A DNA stretch of 64,000 bases, from contig NC_087386.1 of NCBI RefSeq assembly GCF_963675165.1, positions 6,851,066 to 6,915,065 on the forward strand. Reading direction: 5' to 3'. The notes below the pieces were generated by a model, which was given only the letters and a program-made list of their open reading frames with translations, was not told where the DNA came from and did not search any database. Source of the stretch: Halichondria panicea (lineage: Eukaryota > Porifera > Demospongiae > Suberitida > Halichondriidae). Below, piece after piece: positions 10,695 to 22,433 of this stretch. Within the stretch, counting starts at the first letter, position 1. Every line of letters begins with the position of its first letter. Made by a program: the position numbers and the translations under genes.

Positions 10695-12215
10695 AATCAT
10701 TTTTTTTTTATTTTTTTTTTATTTAAGAAATTTTTATGCAAAACCAAGGTGTGCATAAGGGTAGATCAGGTAGCTCAGATGGCTAGTGTGAAGACTTCCC
10801 CTGGACAACACAAAAACAGAGAAATAAAACAGGAGCTACGGCTAATTATAATAATTATTACACAAAAAGCTACTGAGGTTCGATTTAAATGATGAATCAG
10901 AGGAGCTGTTGATAACTTCTGGTGGTAAAGAATTCCATTTTGGTATTACATCCAGAAAAAAGGAATGTTTGTGGGATGAGGTGCCCACATGTGGTATAAA
11001 GAGTATTTGGCTGTGCGGATGACGGGGGGAAGGGGATGGGTGGGGTGAGAAGACAGAGGGAGGAATACAGGATTTGTTGTTGATGATTTTGAAGCATACT
11101 TTAAGTTTTTGGATATTCCTGCGGTCTTTAAGAGATTTGAGTTGGAGTTTGTTAAGTAGAGAAGTATAGTCAGATTTCCATTCTTTGGTTATGATTTTGC
11201 AGGCAAATGATTGGGTGTTCTCCAGTTTCTTGGTGAGTGTTGATTGATGGGGGTCCCATACTGCGGCGCAGTATTCAAGTTTGGGTAGTACAGTGCTCCT
11301 GTAAATTGTATGCTTTGATTGCTGTGATGCATCTTTTAACTTCCTGTGGAGCAATCCCAGTTGTTGTTTGGATGTCCTCACAGTGTTGGTAATGTGCTCA
11401 GACCAGGACAGATTCTTAGAGATGGTGACGCCGAGGTACTTGAAACATTCCACAATGGGGATTTGCTGGTTTGAAATAGAGAGGGTGAGTGGGATCGCAT
11501 TCATAGATCTTGTGATGGGTAGAACATTGGTTTTTTTGTTGTTTAGAAGGAGACCATGTTGTATAGTCCAGTTGTGAACTGCATTAATATCCTGCTGGAG
11601 CTGAGTGAGATCGTTATCTGAAATTACTGGCCTGTAAAGGAGGATGTCATCAGCATATAGGATTAGCTTGGTTCCGGGGCAGAGCTTTATTTCATTCAGC
11701 GAGTCCATGAATATAATGAACAGTAGGGGTCCCAGAATAGAGCCTTGAGGGACTCCAGACGTTACACGGCACGGTGTTGAGGATGCACCTTCCAGGACGA
11801 CTCTCTGACTTCTGTTTGATAGGTAGTCTGAGAGCCAAGTTAGCAGTGGACCCGAGATACCATGTTTTGAGAGTGACTTAATGATCTGATTGTGGGGGAC
11901 AGAGTCGAATGCTTTACGAATATCAAAGAAAACTGCTCCTACTTGTCTGTTTTTTGATAGTAATTGGTGCCAGTCGTTTGTGACAGTCAGTAGTGCATCC
12001 TGAGTTGAAAATCCTGACCTGAAACCAAATTGGTTGTTGGAGAGAAGTTTGTTTGATGTTAAATGAAGTGATATTTGATTGTGAACAATTCTCTCGAGAA
12101 CCTTCGATATTAAGGACAGTAATGAAATTGGTCTATAGTTAGAGACATCAGATTTATCACCAGCTTTGTGAATTGGGGTCATAACTTGATAATTTTCTTT
12201 CAGTTCTAATAGGAA
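10695..12215 (-). mobile_element. 5'-truncated non-LTR retrotransposon (LINE, Jockey/CR1/L2-like)
   Basis: A 446-codon open frame (12182-10842) encodes most of a reverse transcriptase: GDKSDVSNYRPISLLS (motif 0/1), FFDIRKAFDSVPH (motif A), SGVPQGSILGPLLF (motif B), LYADDILLY (catalytic YADD) and FKYLGV. The frame stays open upstream to about 12215, where homology stops; no endonuclease domain is present, as expected from 5' truncation during target-primed reverse transcription. The 3' end is an A-rich tail, seen as T-runs at about 10695-10725. TTCTAAT occurs at both outer edges and may be a short target duplication. The intact frame suggests a fairly young copy. Clade assignment is tentative. 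Confidence 0.9.
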
Positions 12216-12271
12216 ACAAACGGGCCATGTGGACCTCTAAGCACCACTCCCCCCTTTTGATCAAGTCAACA

Positions 12272-15200
12272 ATGGCTGCAATACTGAGGTCCCTCTCCCT
12301 GGCCTATAGAGCCCCTCCAGTCATTCATGGCTCTGTAAGGTCTACCTCGACACTAGCCAGGTTTAGAGATATCCTAGGAGGCGAGGTCAGTGCCATCAGA
12401 GAAGCGGGCACATTCAAACACGAGCGAGTGATCACGACCCCTCAAGCTGCTCTCATCAAGGTTCAGGAGAGGGACGGATATCTACTCAACTTCTGTGCTA
12501 ACAACTACCTCGGCCTTTCAGTGAGCAACAGTTGGTTTAGATTTGGATACCGTATCAGACACATTAACCATTTCCCCAGGATCCCATTACCCATACATTT
12601 AGTCGTGTATTCAAATTGTAGCCAGAGCATGCCCTGTGTGTCAGTGTGAGATGGTTGTTATATTATCATGATTTTTTATTCCGTGCACAGTCACATCCTG
12701 AGGTGATCAGAGCAGCTCAGAAGGCGTTGGATGATTATGGGGCTGGACTAAGCTCTGTCAGGTTCATCTGTGGTACCCAAGTAAGGACAGTGCACATCAT
12801 GTGGTGGAGTCATGTTATTCCAACAACTACCTCTATATGGCCTATATATCGTATAAGGAGGAACTGTGTCTTATCTGCTGAAAGTGTAAAGTGCAGTGCA
12901 CAGATAGTTGGCATCTCTCTGTGTGTGGTCCGTTGAGAATAACAATTATTATCTAATAAATTGAAACTGTTATTTGGCACATTATTGTACCTAAAGAGAC
13001 GATGCTTTAGACGCTGTCTCATGCCAACCGTGTTTGCATTGCTGCCATTCAACGATCTCCTTTTAACTACTTAAAAAGAAATTTGTAGCAAATATCACAA
13101 TAATTGGTTTTGTCTAGTACTATTTGATGTGTCCGATGATATGATCTTTGTACCCCATAAGACTATTGATGCTTTTGGTCATTGTATTACATACTTTGCT
13201 GATTGGTCGCTCCTTGTACTGACCTGACCTTTGCACTCAGACGGAGGCCACACATGCTCTTGTGTTAGTGTGAGACTATCAGGTTTCACCCACTCATCAT
13301 CACTGTGGGCTAGTGTGGGCTAGTGTGGCTAGTGTGGGCTAGTGTGTGCTAGTGTGTGCTAGGGTGGGCTAGTGTGGCTAGTGTGGGCTAGTGTGTGCTA
13401 GGGTGGGCTAGTGTGGGCTAGTGTGGGCTAGTGTGTGCTAGTGTGGGCTAGGGTGGGCTAGTGTGGGCTAGTGTGGGCTAGTGTGTGGCTAGTGTGGGCT
13501 AGTGTGTGCTAGTGTGGGCTAGTGTGGGCTAGTGTGTGCTAGTGTGGGCTAGTGTGTGCTAGGGTGGGCTAGTGTGGGCTCTATAAGGGCCTGTTATTAA
13601 CAGACAAAGGCCAGGCCGTTGGGAATGGTGGCCTAGACAATAATCCACCATTATGGATTTGTTAGAAGAAGCCCGTTTAGACGATATGCTCAAATCACAA
13701 TTGTTTGGAATGAGCAACAATTTCATAGCCACTGATATTTGGTCAAAAACAGGACAGTAACAACATCATCTGAAAGGCCTCCCTCTAAAGCTTTAAGAAA
13801 AGGATATATTCAGCACCAACGGAACTAAAGCTATGGCCGCTCAAAGAATCTCTATTTAACCCTGGGTCCCCTTCATTTTGAATAGGCTCTACGTACATGT
13901 GTCTAGTGTCTAGTAGTGACTGTATTCCTCCACTGCAGGACCTCCATCTTGAGCTAGAGAGCAAGATTGCTCAGTTTCATGGCCGTGATGACGCTATACT
14001 GTACGCTAGCTGCTTTGACGCCAATGCTGGTCTATTTGAAGCAGCACTAGGTAAAGAAGACGCTCTGTACAGTGACCAGCTCAACCATGCCAGTATCATC
14101 GATGGTGTTAGACTAGCAAAGTGCAGGAAATATCGATACAAGCATCGAGGTACTTTACTCATGCAGTATCACTATAGAGCTGTCCTGTAAAATAATGTTG
14201 TGTTCAGATTTAATCCAGCAAATTTAAGGCTAATAACAGTCTTGCGTTTTCCCAGCTATTTTTGTAGCTATCTTTGATAGTGTGTATTTACTGTATTCCG
14301 TGTTCTATTATTATAGCTATTGTCTGTCCTTTATGTCACTTGTACTTTTAACATTATTTTGATTGTTCCTGTGCAGATGTGAGTGAGTTAGAGTCTCAGT
14401 TGCAAGAATCCAGTGATGCAAGGGTTAAGATGATTGTGTCAGATGGTGTGTTCAGTATGGATGGAAGCATCGCTCCTCTCAAGTAAGATCACTGAAGATA
14501 ACACACTTATCCTCCGGCTCCACCACACAGGGAGATGAGGGTACTTGCTGACAAATATAATGCACTGGTTTTTCTTGACGAATGCCATGCATCCGGTTTC
14601 CTAGGCAACAGCGGAAGGTGCGTGTGGAGCCCATATTATATTTGTGGTGTTAATATTATATTTCCAATGGTTGAAGCCGTGTCTCTGTCTCTACATGTGG
14701 CTCTTGGTGTACCACAGTGATGGTTTCTGTAGACCACAGAGCATGTGCACGTGTGCATTGATACAGCTACAGCCTGGAGTCTTAGCAACCACACTGTGTA
14801 ACTATATACCAATATCATGACTATATATGTACTGTGTACAGAATGGTTCTCATGCTTCACTGAGTAGCGAGGTGTTTCCTAGAGTAGCGAGGTGTGGGAG
14901 CAATGATTGTTTAATTGTCAATAAATACTGCATTTGTTTTTGTTTGTTTGTTGTCTGTCCCAGCTTTAATTACATCAACTATAAATATTTACACTAGCTG
15001 CCTTAAATACTTGTAGAAATCAGTCTCCCCCACCCACACACCTTCCCTGGGGCAGTGTGGTCATGTATCTGGCCCACCCTTCCCTGGGGCAGTGTGTGTA
15101 TCTGGCCCACCCTTCCCTGGGGCAGTGTGGTCATGTATCTGGCCCACCCTTCCCTGGGGCAGTGTGTGTACCCACCCACACACCTTCCCTGGGGCAGTGT

Positions 15201-18200
15201 GGTCATGTATCTGGCCCACCCTTCCCTGGGGCAGTGTGTGTATCTGGCCCACCCTTCCCTGGGGCAGTGTGGTCATGTATCTGGCCCACCCTTCCCTGGG
15301 GCAGTGTGTGTACCCACCCACACACCTTCCCTGGGGCAGTGTGTGTATCTGGCCCACCCTTCCCTGGGGCAGTGTGGTCATGTATCTGGCCCACCCTTCC
15401 CTGGGGCAGTGTGTGTATCTGGCCCACCCTTCCCTGGGGTAGTGTGTGTACCCACCCACACACCTTCCCTGGGGCAGTGTGTGTATCTGGCCCACCCTTC
15501 CCTGGGGCAGTGTGTGTACCCACCCACACACCTTCCCTCATGTATCTGGCCCACCCTTCCCTGGGGCAGTGTGTGTACCCACCCACACACCTTCCCTGGG
15601 GCAGTGTGGTCATGTATCTGGCCCACCCTTCCCTGGGGCAGTGTGTGTACCCACCCACACACCTTCCCTGAGGCAGTGTGGTCATGTATCTGGCCCACCC
15701 TTCCCTGGGGTAGTGTGTGTACCCACCCACACACCTTCCCTGGGGCAGTGTGGTCATGTATCTGGCCCACCCTTCCCTGGGGCAGTGTGTGTACCCACCC
15801 ACACACCTTCCCTGGGGCAGTGTGTGTATCTGGCCCACCCTTCCCTGGGGCAGTGTGTGTACCCACCCACACACCTTCCCTGGGGCAGTGTGTGTACCCA
15901 CCCACACACCTTCCCTGGGGCAGTGTATGTACCCACCCACACGCCTTCCCTGGGGCAGTGTGTGTATCTGGCCCACCCTTCCCTGGGGCAGTGTGTGTAC
16001 CCACCCACACACCTTCCTGGTGTGTATCTGGCCCACCCTTCCCTGGGGCAGTGTGGTCATGTTCATGTGTCAATGGCTGTGCTTTCTCCTCTGATTAGTA
16101 TCTGGTTGTAGAGTGGACATCCTGTAACCTACTACTGTGGGTGGCAAACACTCTCTTTGTTGTGTACACATGTTGCTCCAAGAGACAGTTTACACAAGGC
16201 TACTGTGTGGTAGATTTGCCTATATTCCCTGTACTAGTCTACCATATATCGACCTCTCCCTCCCTCCATGCAGGGGCACAGAGGAGCAGTATGGTATGTC
16301 TGGTAGTGTGGACATCATCAACTCTACCCTGGGCAAGGCTCTAGGAGGAGCTGCCGGGGGATACACTGTAGGCCCTCTAGAGCTCACCACACTACTCAGA
16401 CAAAGGTCACGACCTTATCTCTTCTCCAACAGTCTCCCCCCACCAGTAGTGGCCGGGGCTATCAAGGTGTGCTAGTGTGTGTGGTGTGCTAGTGTGTAGT
16501 GGCCGGGGCTATCAAGGTGTGCTAGTGTGTGTGGTGTGCTAGTGTGTGTGGTGTGTGTGCCATATGATTGTAGAATGTTCCACACACACACACACCACAC
16601 ACACACCACACACTAGCACATAGTAATGTGTTTGTTCACATTTGCCTCATTTTAGAGCTTTGAAGTCGTGTAATTTGCCTAATTTTTCCTAATGCCCCAC
16701 TAATCACTGTCAACAAACTCTGGTCCCTATATACCAGCCACAGGGTGTTTCTCATTCCTGCCAGTACTCAACTATCGCCATGGTAGCATCTCCTGAGGCT
16801 ATTCTCCAAGTTCTGTGTAGTGATATTATGTTGTCATGAACCTACCCTAGGCCTAGCGGTATTAGAGAATTGCCCAACAGCAAAACCACAGTTATAATTA
16901 TGACCAATAAGAGTTTCCGTGTACTTAACAGGAGTATGATGTATTCAGAAATTACTAGAAAAGCCCCCCAAGAAGAAATCGAACCCACGCCTTATCTATC
17001 ATCTAATCTACTAAGCTACCCCACCCTAACCACTAAGCCACACCTATTCTGTGCTTATTGTGTGTGTGTGGGTGTAGTATGTGCTTCTAGTGGATGGTTG
17101 GTGTGTGCTTATAGTGGTGTGTGTGGTGTGGGCGTTACCCTCCCCTACTCTAGGTATTTGATTTGCTGATGGGAGGTACAGGACAAGAGTTGATGAACAA
17201 GCTACAAGAGAATACAACAAGGTTCAGACAGAGGATGACCGAGGCAGGCTTCACTCTCAAGGTACCCTAGCTACATTTTAGATCATGTTTGCCATAAATA
17301 CTGCAATCTGATAGGCTAAAGGAAATGTTCTATCCAACTTAGAAAATCGTGTACTTCACTTAGAAAATCATGTAGATAAGAACATTCAAATCTGATTGGC
17401 TAGATACTCAAGATCTAGACACTGTTTAGGAAGTTTTGGGCTTCTAAATCATGTAGAAACTTCCTAAACAGTGTCTAACTATTATACAGCAAGATTTTCC
17501 TGGCTGGTTGAACTTGTTCATGATGGGAAAATAATCATGAGAATGACAATAATGTTGTACTGTTGTGTCTGCTGAGATAATTGGTTTAAAATATGTTTGA
17601 AATAATCATGTACAATTCTAACTCCCAGCTTAGTGTCTGCCAGTCCATAGCAACAGTCCCAGCCCATAGCAACAGTGTATGTATTGACCCATGCAGGGGG
17701 AAGGACATCCCATCACTCCAGTCATGTTGGGAGATGCTAGACTAGCTGCTGAGTTTGCTGATGACATGCTCAAACAAGGAATATACGTGATTGGGTTCTC
17801 CTTCCCTGTAGTGCCTCAAGGTGAGCAAAGGCATTGACTCTCTACACACATAACCATCTAGAAGGCTCCTTTACACAGCTCATTATATATTACATGCCTC
17901 ATTACTAGCCACTCTATCTTCATCAGCTGATAGTCTCTGTTTTGTCTTCACTCTATTATACTGTGTTAATGGCCATTATTGAGCCACTCTCTTGGAACCC
18001 AACCCTGTATTCATGTTTCTATTGACCACCCATTTCCTTGACTAATTGTCTACTTCTTGTGTAGACTGGAGCCCCCTATATATACTGTATAGGTCACACC
18101 ACTCTTGTGTAGACTGGAGCCCCCTATATATACTGTATAGGCCACACCACTCTTGTGTAGACTGGAGCCCCCTATATATACTGTATAGGCCACACCACTC

Positions 18201-18648
18201 TTGTGTAGACTGGAGCCCCCTATATATACTGTATAGGCCACACCACTCTTGTGTAGACTGGAGCCCCCTATATATACTGTATAGGCCACACCACTCTTGT
18301 GTAGACTGGAGCCCCCTATATATACTGTATAGGCCACACCACTCTTGGCCACACACAACGACCTGCACTTGTTGCTAGAACAAAGACTGTGTGGGTGTTT
18401 CTTTAATGGAGCAATTAGTGTCAGGTTTATGATATACAGTGATGTAGCATTATTATGCTTGCACAATATCGTGCAGTCTATAGTCTTGTTATTGTTGACC
18501 TCTCGATCCTTGTAACCATGGTTATTCCCCTGCCGCAGGGCAAGCCAGGATCAGAGTGCAGATCTCAGCAGTGCATAGTACAGAGGATGTGGACCGATGT
18601 GTGGATGCATTCATCAGTATAGGGCGTGACAAAGGTGTCATCAATTAA
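12272..18648 (+). CDS. GCAT: Glycine C-acetyltransferase (2-amino-3-ketobutyrate CoA ligase), mitochondrial
   Basis: Exons: 12272-12520, 12691-12780, 13939-14149, 14377-14482, 14531-14617, 16274-16466, 17154-17261, 17697-17820, 18539-18648 (TAA), 425 aa, all phases joining. The start is at [13 protein letters not shown], giving a basic, Ser-rich mitochondrial presequence; an in-frame ATG 45 nt upstream is less likely. Fold-type I PLP enzyme (alpha-oxoamine synthase): [51 protein letters not shown] (PLP-binding Asp and His), and the Schiff-base lysine in [13 protein letters not shown]. It cleaves 2-amino-3-ketobutyrate with CoA to glycine and acetyl-CoA, after threonine dehydrogenase. Its last intron and terminal exon are copied twice downstream (see the triplication). 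Confidence 0.95.
13305..13580. repeat. Minisatellite, 10-11-bp unit (CTAGTGTGGG)
   Basis: About 26 degenerate copies of CTAGTGTGGG/CTAGTGTGTG in GCAT intron 2. Confidence 0.95.
15030..16060. repeat. Compound minisatellite of about 1 kb in GCAT intron 5
   Basis: Two interleaved modules sharing CCTTCCCTGGGGCAGTGTG alternate with TGTGTACCCACCCACACA or GTCATGTATCTGGCCCACC. The higher-order order is irregular, pointing to repeated unequal exchange. Long open frames on both strands are caused by the repeat. Confidence 0.95.
16447..16546 (+). repeat. Tandem duplication spanning a GCAT exon end and its donor
   Basis: The last 20 coding bases of exon 6 (AGTGGCCGGGGCTATCAAG) plus the donor and about 30 bp of intron (GTGTGCTAGTGTG...) occur twice in direct tandem. 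The second donor copy lies at about 16516. Using it would add 50 nt and shift the frame. Confidence 0.85.
16965..17045 (-). repeat. tRNA-like (SINE-like) fragment
   Basis: On the minus strand TGGCTTAGTGG resembles an RNA polymerase III A box, and GGTTCGATTTC about 50 nt later a B box, followed by a T-run. No acceptor stem can be formed, so this is not a functional tRNA. A tRNA-derived SINE head is the best reading. Confidence 0.35.
18046..18345. repeat. Minisatellite, 48-bp unit, about 6 copies, in the last GCAT intron
   Basis: Units like CTTGTGTAGACTGGAGCCCC...GGCCACACCACT. The two downstream copies of this intron (21.29 and 24.19 kb) contain a single unit, which accounts for most of the length difference between units. 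Confidence 0.95.
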
Positions 18649-19530
18649 GAGAACTCTTCCCTTATCATGTCCTTTGTGTCCTGTGTTGGGCTACTGTTTG
18701 TGTGTATAGTTGTGTGTAGTTATATCCTGGACTTTCATTAGTTGTTAATTGTTTGTGCAGTTTGCATAATCTTGTTCAAGTTCCTTTGTTTGTGGTAGAG
18801 GCTGGGGTACGGGATAGTGGAGGAGTATGATGGTATTGGCAGGGTTCTAATGGGAGAGAAGCTTCCCCTCAAGCACTTCAACTCCCACTGTTATGTGGTA
18901 TTGGGGGATATGGTGGTATTGGGGTATGGTGGTGTTGGGGGGTATTTGGGAGCCGGATGTAATTTGACTTTGTTGTTTGCATGTTTGCCTGCTTTGGAAT
19001 GCTTTCAACTCACCACATCAGTGGCAGTTGGGCAGCTTCTATTGATCAGAGCCTCCAGCCTGGCATGCTCTAGTGCAGTCACACACTCTTATGGTGCAAT
19101 GTTGCATGCATGGGACCAGTATATATGTACTGGGTGCTTCTGTGTGTATAGTCAGTCAAACATGTTGAGCACATAGCTACTAGAGGTGGTATAGCAACAA
19201 CTGGTTGTGCATGTCATTCGTATACTTATGAAACTGCTCAGTACATGTAGTGCTCTGTGTACTGTATACATTGCTACAGTGTTGGTGTCAGGTGGACAAT
19301 ACACGGCCTGGCAAGAGAGACTAGTATGTCCCCATAATCACAGGCAAGAGACTAGTGTGTCCCCTAGTACACTGCATGCACTATTATTATATAATCACAA
19401 ATAGTCGTTGCTTGACACTGACGTTACAGATGCTGATATCAATAAATGGATGGTATAATTTCTCTCTTGAATAATAATAACATAATAGGCTAGCAGTATA
19501 TGAAATGGTTGTCCATAGTTCAGCATTCAA

Positions 19531-20040
19531 CTATCTTGGAAGAAGTGTACATCTAGTGCACAGACATTTTGTAGCAAAGCGCACATCCTCTTCCTTCTGT
19601 TTGACTGATCCATCTTCACATGTCAGATCGACGGGCAAAGTTTTATTTATTTTGCTGCTGATAGAGCAGCACTGACAGTCGTGCTTGAAGGGGGTGAGGT
19701 CTACTCCCTGGGGGGCATCCTCTCTGGGGGGTGGGGGGAGCAAGAGTAACAGAATAAATCTATCGTTTATTTGCAATTCTTGCAGCATTAGTACACAACA
19801 TTTGTGATACTCCTATAGCAGCATATCATACTTCCTCTGGTAGACTCTTGGTTCCATTTCAGAGTAGCAGTCCCCAGAGCAGCTAGCAGTCTCAATCTGT
19901 CCAGAGCAGCCTGCATATTCTCCTGTAGTGTATTCATATGACACCATAGAAGATACAGGGGAGCAGCCTTTCATAGTGTCAGTGCGGGCCATCCCCGCCA
20001 AGGAGAGAGCTACTATAACAGCAGGTAGCAAGTGAGGCAT
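19531..20040 (-). CDS. Secreted cystine-knot (CTCK-like) protein A
   Basis: Two exons, 20040-19832 and 19723-19531 (TAG), joined in phase 2; 133 aa. MPHLLPAVIVALSLAGMART is a signal peptide. The mature part has the cysteine spacing of C-terminal cystine-knot domains (norrin, mucin, VWF type): AGCSGQIETASCSGDC, then HDCQCCSI, LTCEDGSV and a closing CLCTRC. Compare norrin CEGHC...CHCC...LRCSGG...CHCEEC (from memory). The protein is barely longer than the domain, like norrin and other knot ligands. A secreted signalling or matrix cross-linking role is inferred. It lies antisense to and just downstream of the GCAT terminal exon. Confidence 0.75.
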
Positions 20041-20155
20041 TGAGACGATCTGAGAGAATGATGAATGAGAATCTGCAGAACTAGAACTGTGCTCTTATCA
20101 TCAATGGCAAGTCCCACCTCCAGTACGGGGATAGGTGGGGCATTAGCACAGTATA

Positions 20156-20167
20156 TGCGCATGCGCA
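20156..20167. promoter_or_regulatory. NRF-1-like palindrome upstream of CTCK gene A
   Basis: TGCGCATGCGCA, a perfect match to the NRF-1 consensus, lies 116 bp upstream of the CTCK A start codon. It is repeated at about 23059-23070 upstream of gene B. Function is inferred from motif only. Confidence 0.4.
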
Positions 20168-20496
20168 ATTAGGCACTTTGATCTTGTCTCTGTTGAGAAG
20201 CACTCTTGATCCTGGAGACAGGATCCCTATGAGGAGCACCCCAGGCACTCCTGTCTCCAAGATCCCTGTGAGAAGCACCCCAGGCACTCCTGTCTCTGTG
20301 ATAAAGCTGCAACATGGAATTGTGTAGTTTAGAGTGTCTCCAACATGAAGAACATCAATGACACTAACAGTCTCAGCTTCTAGCACCCCTTTATTTGTAT
20401 GGTTTGCTCTGTGCCTGCAAGAATTGCCTATCACTCATACTACAGTACTGTTCTGTGTGTCCCAATATGTAGAGGTTATAAAGAAAGAAAAGGGGC

Positions 20497-20551
20497 TAGC
20501 CTCGAGACCAGGCCGATTAAGAATAAAATAATCGGCCTGGATTCGAGGCTA
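20497..20551. mobile_element. 55-bp palindromic element, TAGCCTCG family
   Basis: TAGCCTCGAGACCAGGCCGA and its inverted copy ending CGAGGCTA flank a short AT loop. It is copied at about 23400-23454 in unit 2. A further family end (GCGGCCTGGGATCGAGGCTA) lies at about 20862-20881. No clear target duplication is visible. Confidence 0.6.
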
Positions 20552-20963
20552 AGCCTAAGGAGGGGGAGAAATCTGTAAAGCATTACGTAATGATTCCGCA
20601 ATTTGATTGGTCCAGGCAAGATATTTGCAGTGAGTCAGATAATTTATATCCTCCCTTAGCTTCTTTTGGATGGACAGGCACCATTCTAATCAATACCTTG
20701 GAAAGTTTACAACGTTTACGTGGTTCTTCTCTTAGGATCGGTTAGGATCGATCGCTCTCCACTGGCCTAAAGTCGCCACTCGTACTCTCCTCCAGGAATT
20801 GAACTTCCTAACTCTCTGGAAGCAAGGATATATAATATAATTAGTCCTCATGAGGAAGTGCGGCCTGGGATCGAGGCTATAGGATTTAATCAGCTGGAAG
20901 GTGTTCTCTCACCTGCTATAAAAATATCCATTGTCCCCAACAGTGTAGAATGCTGGTGAGCAA

Positions 20964-21022
20964 TAGACTCGCAAGCCGTCACTGTTGCAGGCGAACTGCA
21001 ACAGTGACGGCTTGCGAGTCTA
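20964..21022. mobile_element. 59-bp perfect hairpin element with 9-bp target duplication at unit 1/2 junction
   Basis: Arms of 26 bp (TAGACTCGCAAGCCGTCACT...) are perfectly inverted around a 7-bp loop (GGCGAAC). The flanks are direct repeats GGTGAGCAA at 20955-20963 and 21023-21031. Termini TAG.CTCG and the 9-bp repeat match the TAGCCTCG family. The right flank is the copied GCAT splice donor. Confidence 0.75.
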
Positions 21023-21449
21023 GGTGAGCAAAGGCATTGACTCTCTATAGATCGATCTACACACATAACCATCTAGAAGGCTCCTTTACACAGCTCATTA
21101 TATATTACATGCCTCATTACTAGCCACTCTATCTTCATCAGCTGATAGTCTCTGTTTTGTCTTCACTCTATTATACTGTGTTAATGGCCATTATTGAGCC
21201 ACTCTCTTGGAACCCAACCCTGTATTCATGTTTCTATAGCATTTTCAATGACCACCCATTTCCTTGACTAATTGTCTACTTCTTGTGTAGACTGGAGCCC
21301 CCTATATATACTGTATAGGCCACACCACTCTTGGCCACACACAATGATCTGCACTGATGTATACTTGCAAGCACAATATCGTGCACTCTATTAGTCTTGT
21401 TCTTGTTGACCTCTCGATCCTTGTAACCATGGTTATTCCCCTGCCGCAG

Positions 21450-21520
21450 GGCAAGCCAGGATCAGAGTGCAGATCTCAGCAGTGCATAGTACAGAGGATG
21501 TGGACCGATGCATTCATTAG
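21450..21520 (+). pseudogene. Duplicate GCAT terminal exon, frameshifted (unit 2)
   Basis: Keeps the acceptor (CTGCCGCAG) and the exon start of GCAT exon 9. An 8-bp deletion relative to 18539-18648, between GATG direct repeats, shifts the frame so that it reads DVDRCIH and stops at 21518-21520. If spliced, it would replace the last 14 or so residues of GCAT. Confidence 0.8.
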
Positions 21521-22433
21521 TATAGGGCGTGACAAAGGTGTCATCAATTAAGAGAACTCTTCCCTTATCATGTCCTTTGTGTCCTGTGTTGGGCTACTGT
21601 TTGTGTGTATAGTTGTGTGTAGTTATATCCTGGACTTTCATTAGTTGTTAATTGTTTGTGCAGTTTGCATAATCTTGTTCAAGTTCCTTTGTTTGTGGTA
21701 GAGGCTGGGGTACGGGATAGTGGAGGAGTATGATGGTATTGGCAGGGTTCTAATGGGAGAGAAGCTTCCCCTCAAGCACTTCAACTCCCACTGTTATGTG
21801 GTATTGGGGGATATGGTGGTATTGGGGTATGGTGGTGTTGGGGGGTATTTGGGAGCCGGATGTAATTTGACTTTGTTGTTTGCATGTTTGCCTGCTTTGG
21901 AATGCTTTCAACTCACCACATCAGTGGCAGTTGGGCAGCTTCTATTGATCAGAGCCTCCAGCCTGGCATGCTCTAGTGCAGTCACACACTCTTATGGTGC
22001 AATGTTGCATGCATGGGACCAGTATATATGTACTGGGTGCTTCTGTGTGTATAGTCAGTCAAACATGTTGAGCACATAGCTACTAGAGGTGGTATAGCAA
22101 CAACTGGTTGTGCATGTCATTCGTATACTTATGAAACTGCTCAGTACATGTAGTGCTCTGTGTACTGTATACATTGCTACAGTGTTGGTGTCAGGTGGAC
22201 AATACACGGCCTGGCAAGAGAGACTAGTATGTCCCCATAATCACAGGCAAGAGACTAGTGTGTCCCCTAGTACACTGCATGCACTATTATTATATAATCA
22301 CAAATAGTCGTTGCTTGACACTGACGTTACAGATGCTGATATCAATAAATGGATGGTATAATTTCTCTCTTGAATAATAATAACATAATAGGCTAGCAGT
22401 ATATGAAATGGTTGTCCATAGTTCAGCATTCAA

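Larger units (their letters stand above)
17821..20963. repeat. Tandem unit 1 (last GCAT intron, terminal exon, CTCK gene A)
   Basis: First of three head-to-tail units. The unit starts exactly at the donor of GCAT exon 8 (G|GTGAGCAAAGG). From about 18650 to 20950 it matches unit 2 with only a handful of differences. Confidence 0.9.

Noticed and set aside
15055-16098. Long open frames on both strands (up to 347 codons)
   Set aside because: They are translations of the roughly 1-kb minisatellite in a GCAT intron; open in several frames at once and low complexity.
16965-17045. Functional tRNA gene
   Set aside because: A- and B-box-like motifs are present but no acceptor stem or cloverleaf can be formed; kept only as a SINE-like fragment.
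18817-19176. 119-codon plus-strand frame, copied at 21720
   Set aside because: Not kept in unit 3, no recognisable domain; likely GCAT 3' flank.
20081-20434. 117-codon minus-strand frame, identical in units 1 and 2
   Set aside because: It overlaps the CTCK A upstream region, contains a tandem repeat and hydrophobic nonsense, and has no partner in unit 3. Identity between units only reflects the recent duplication.
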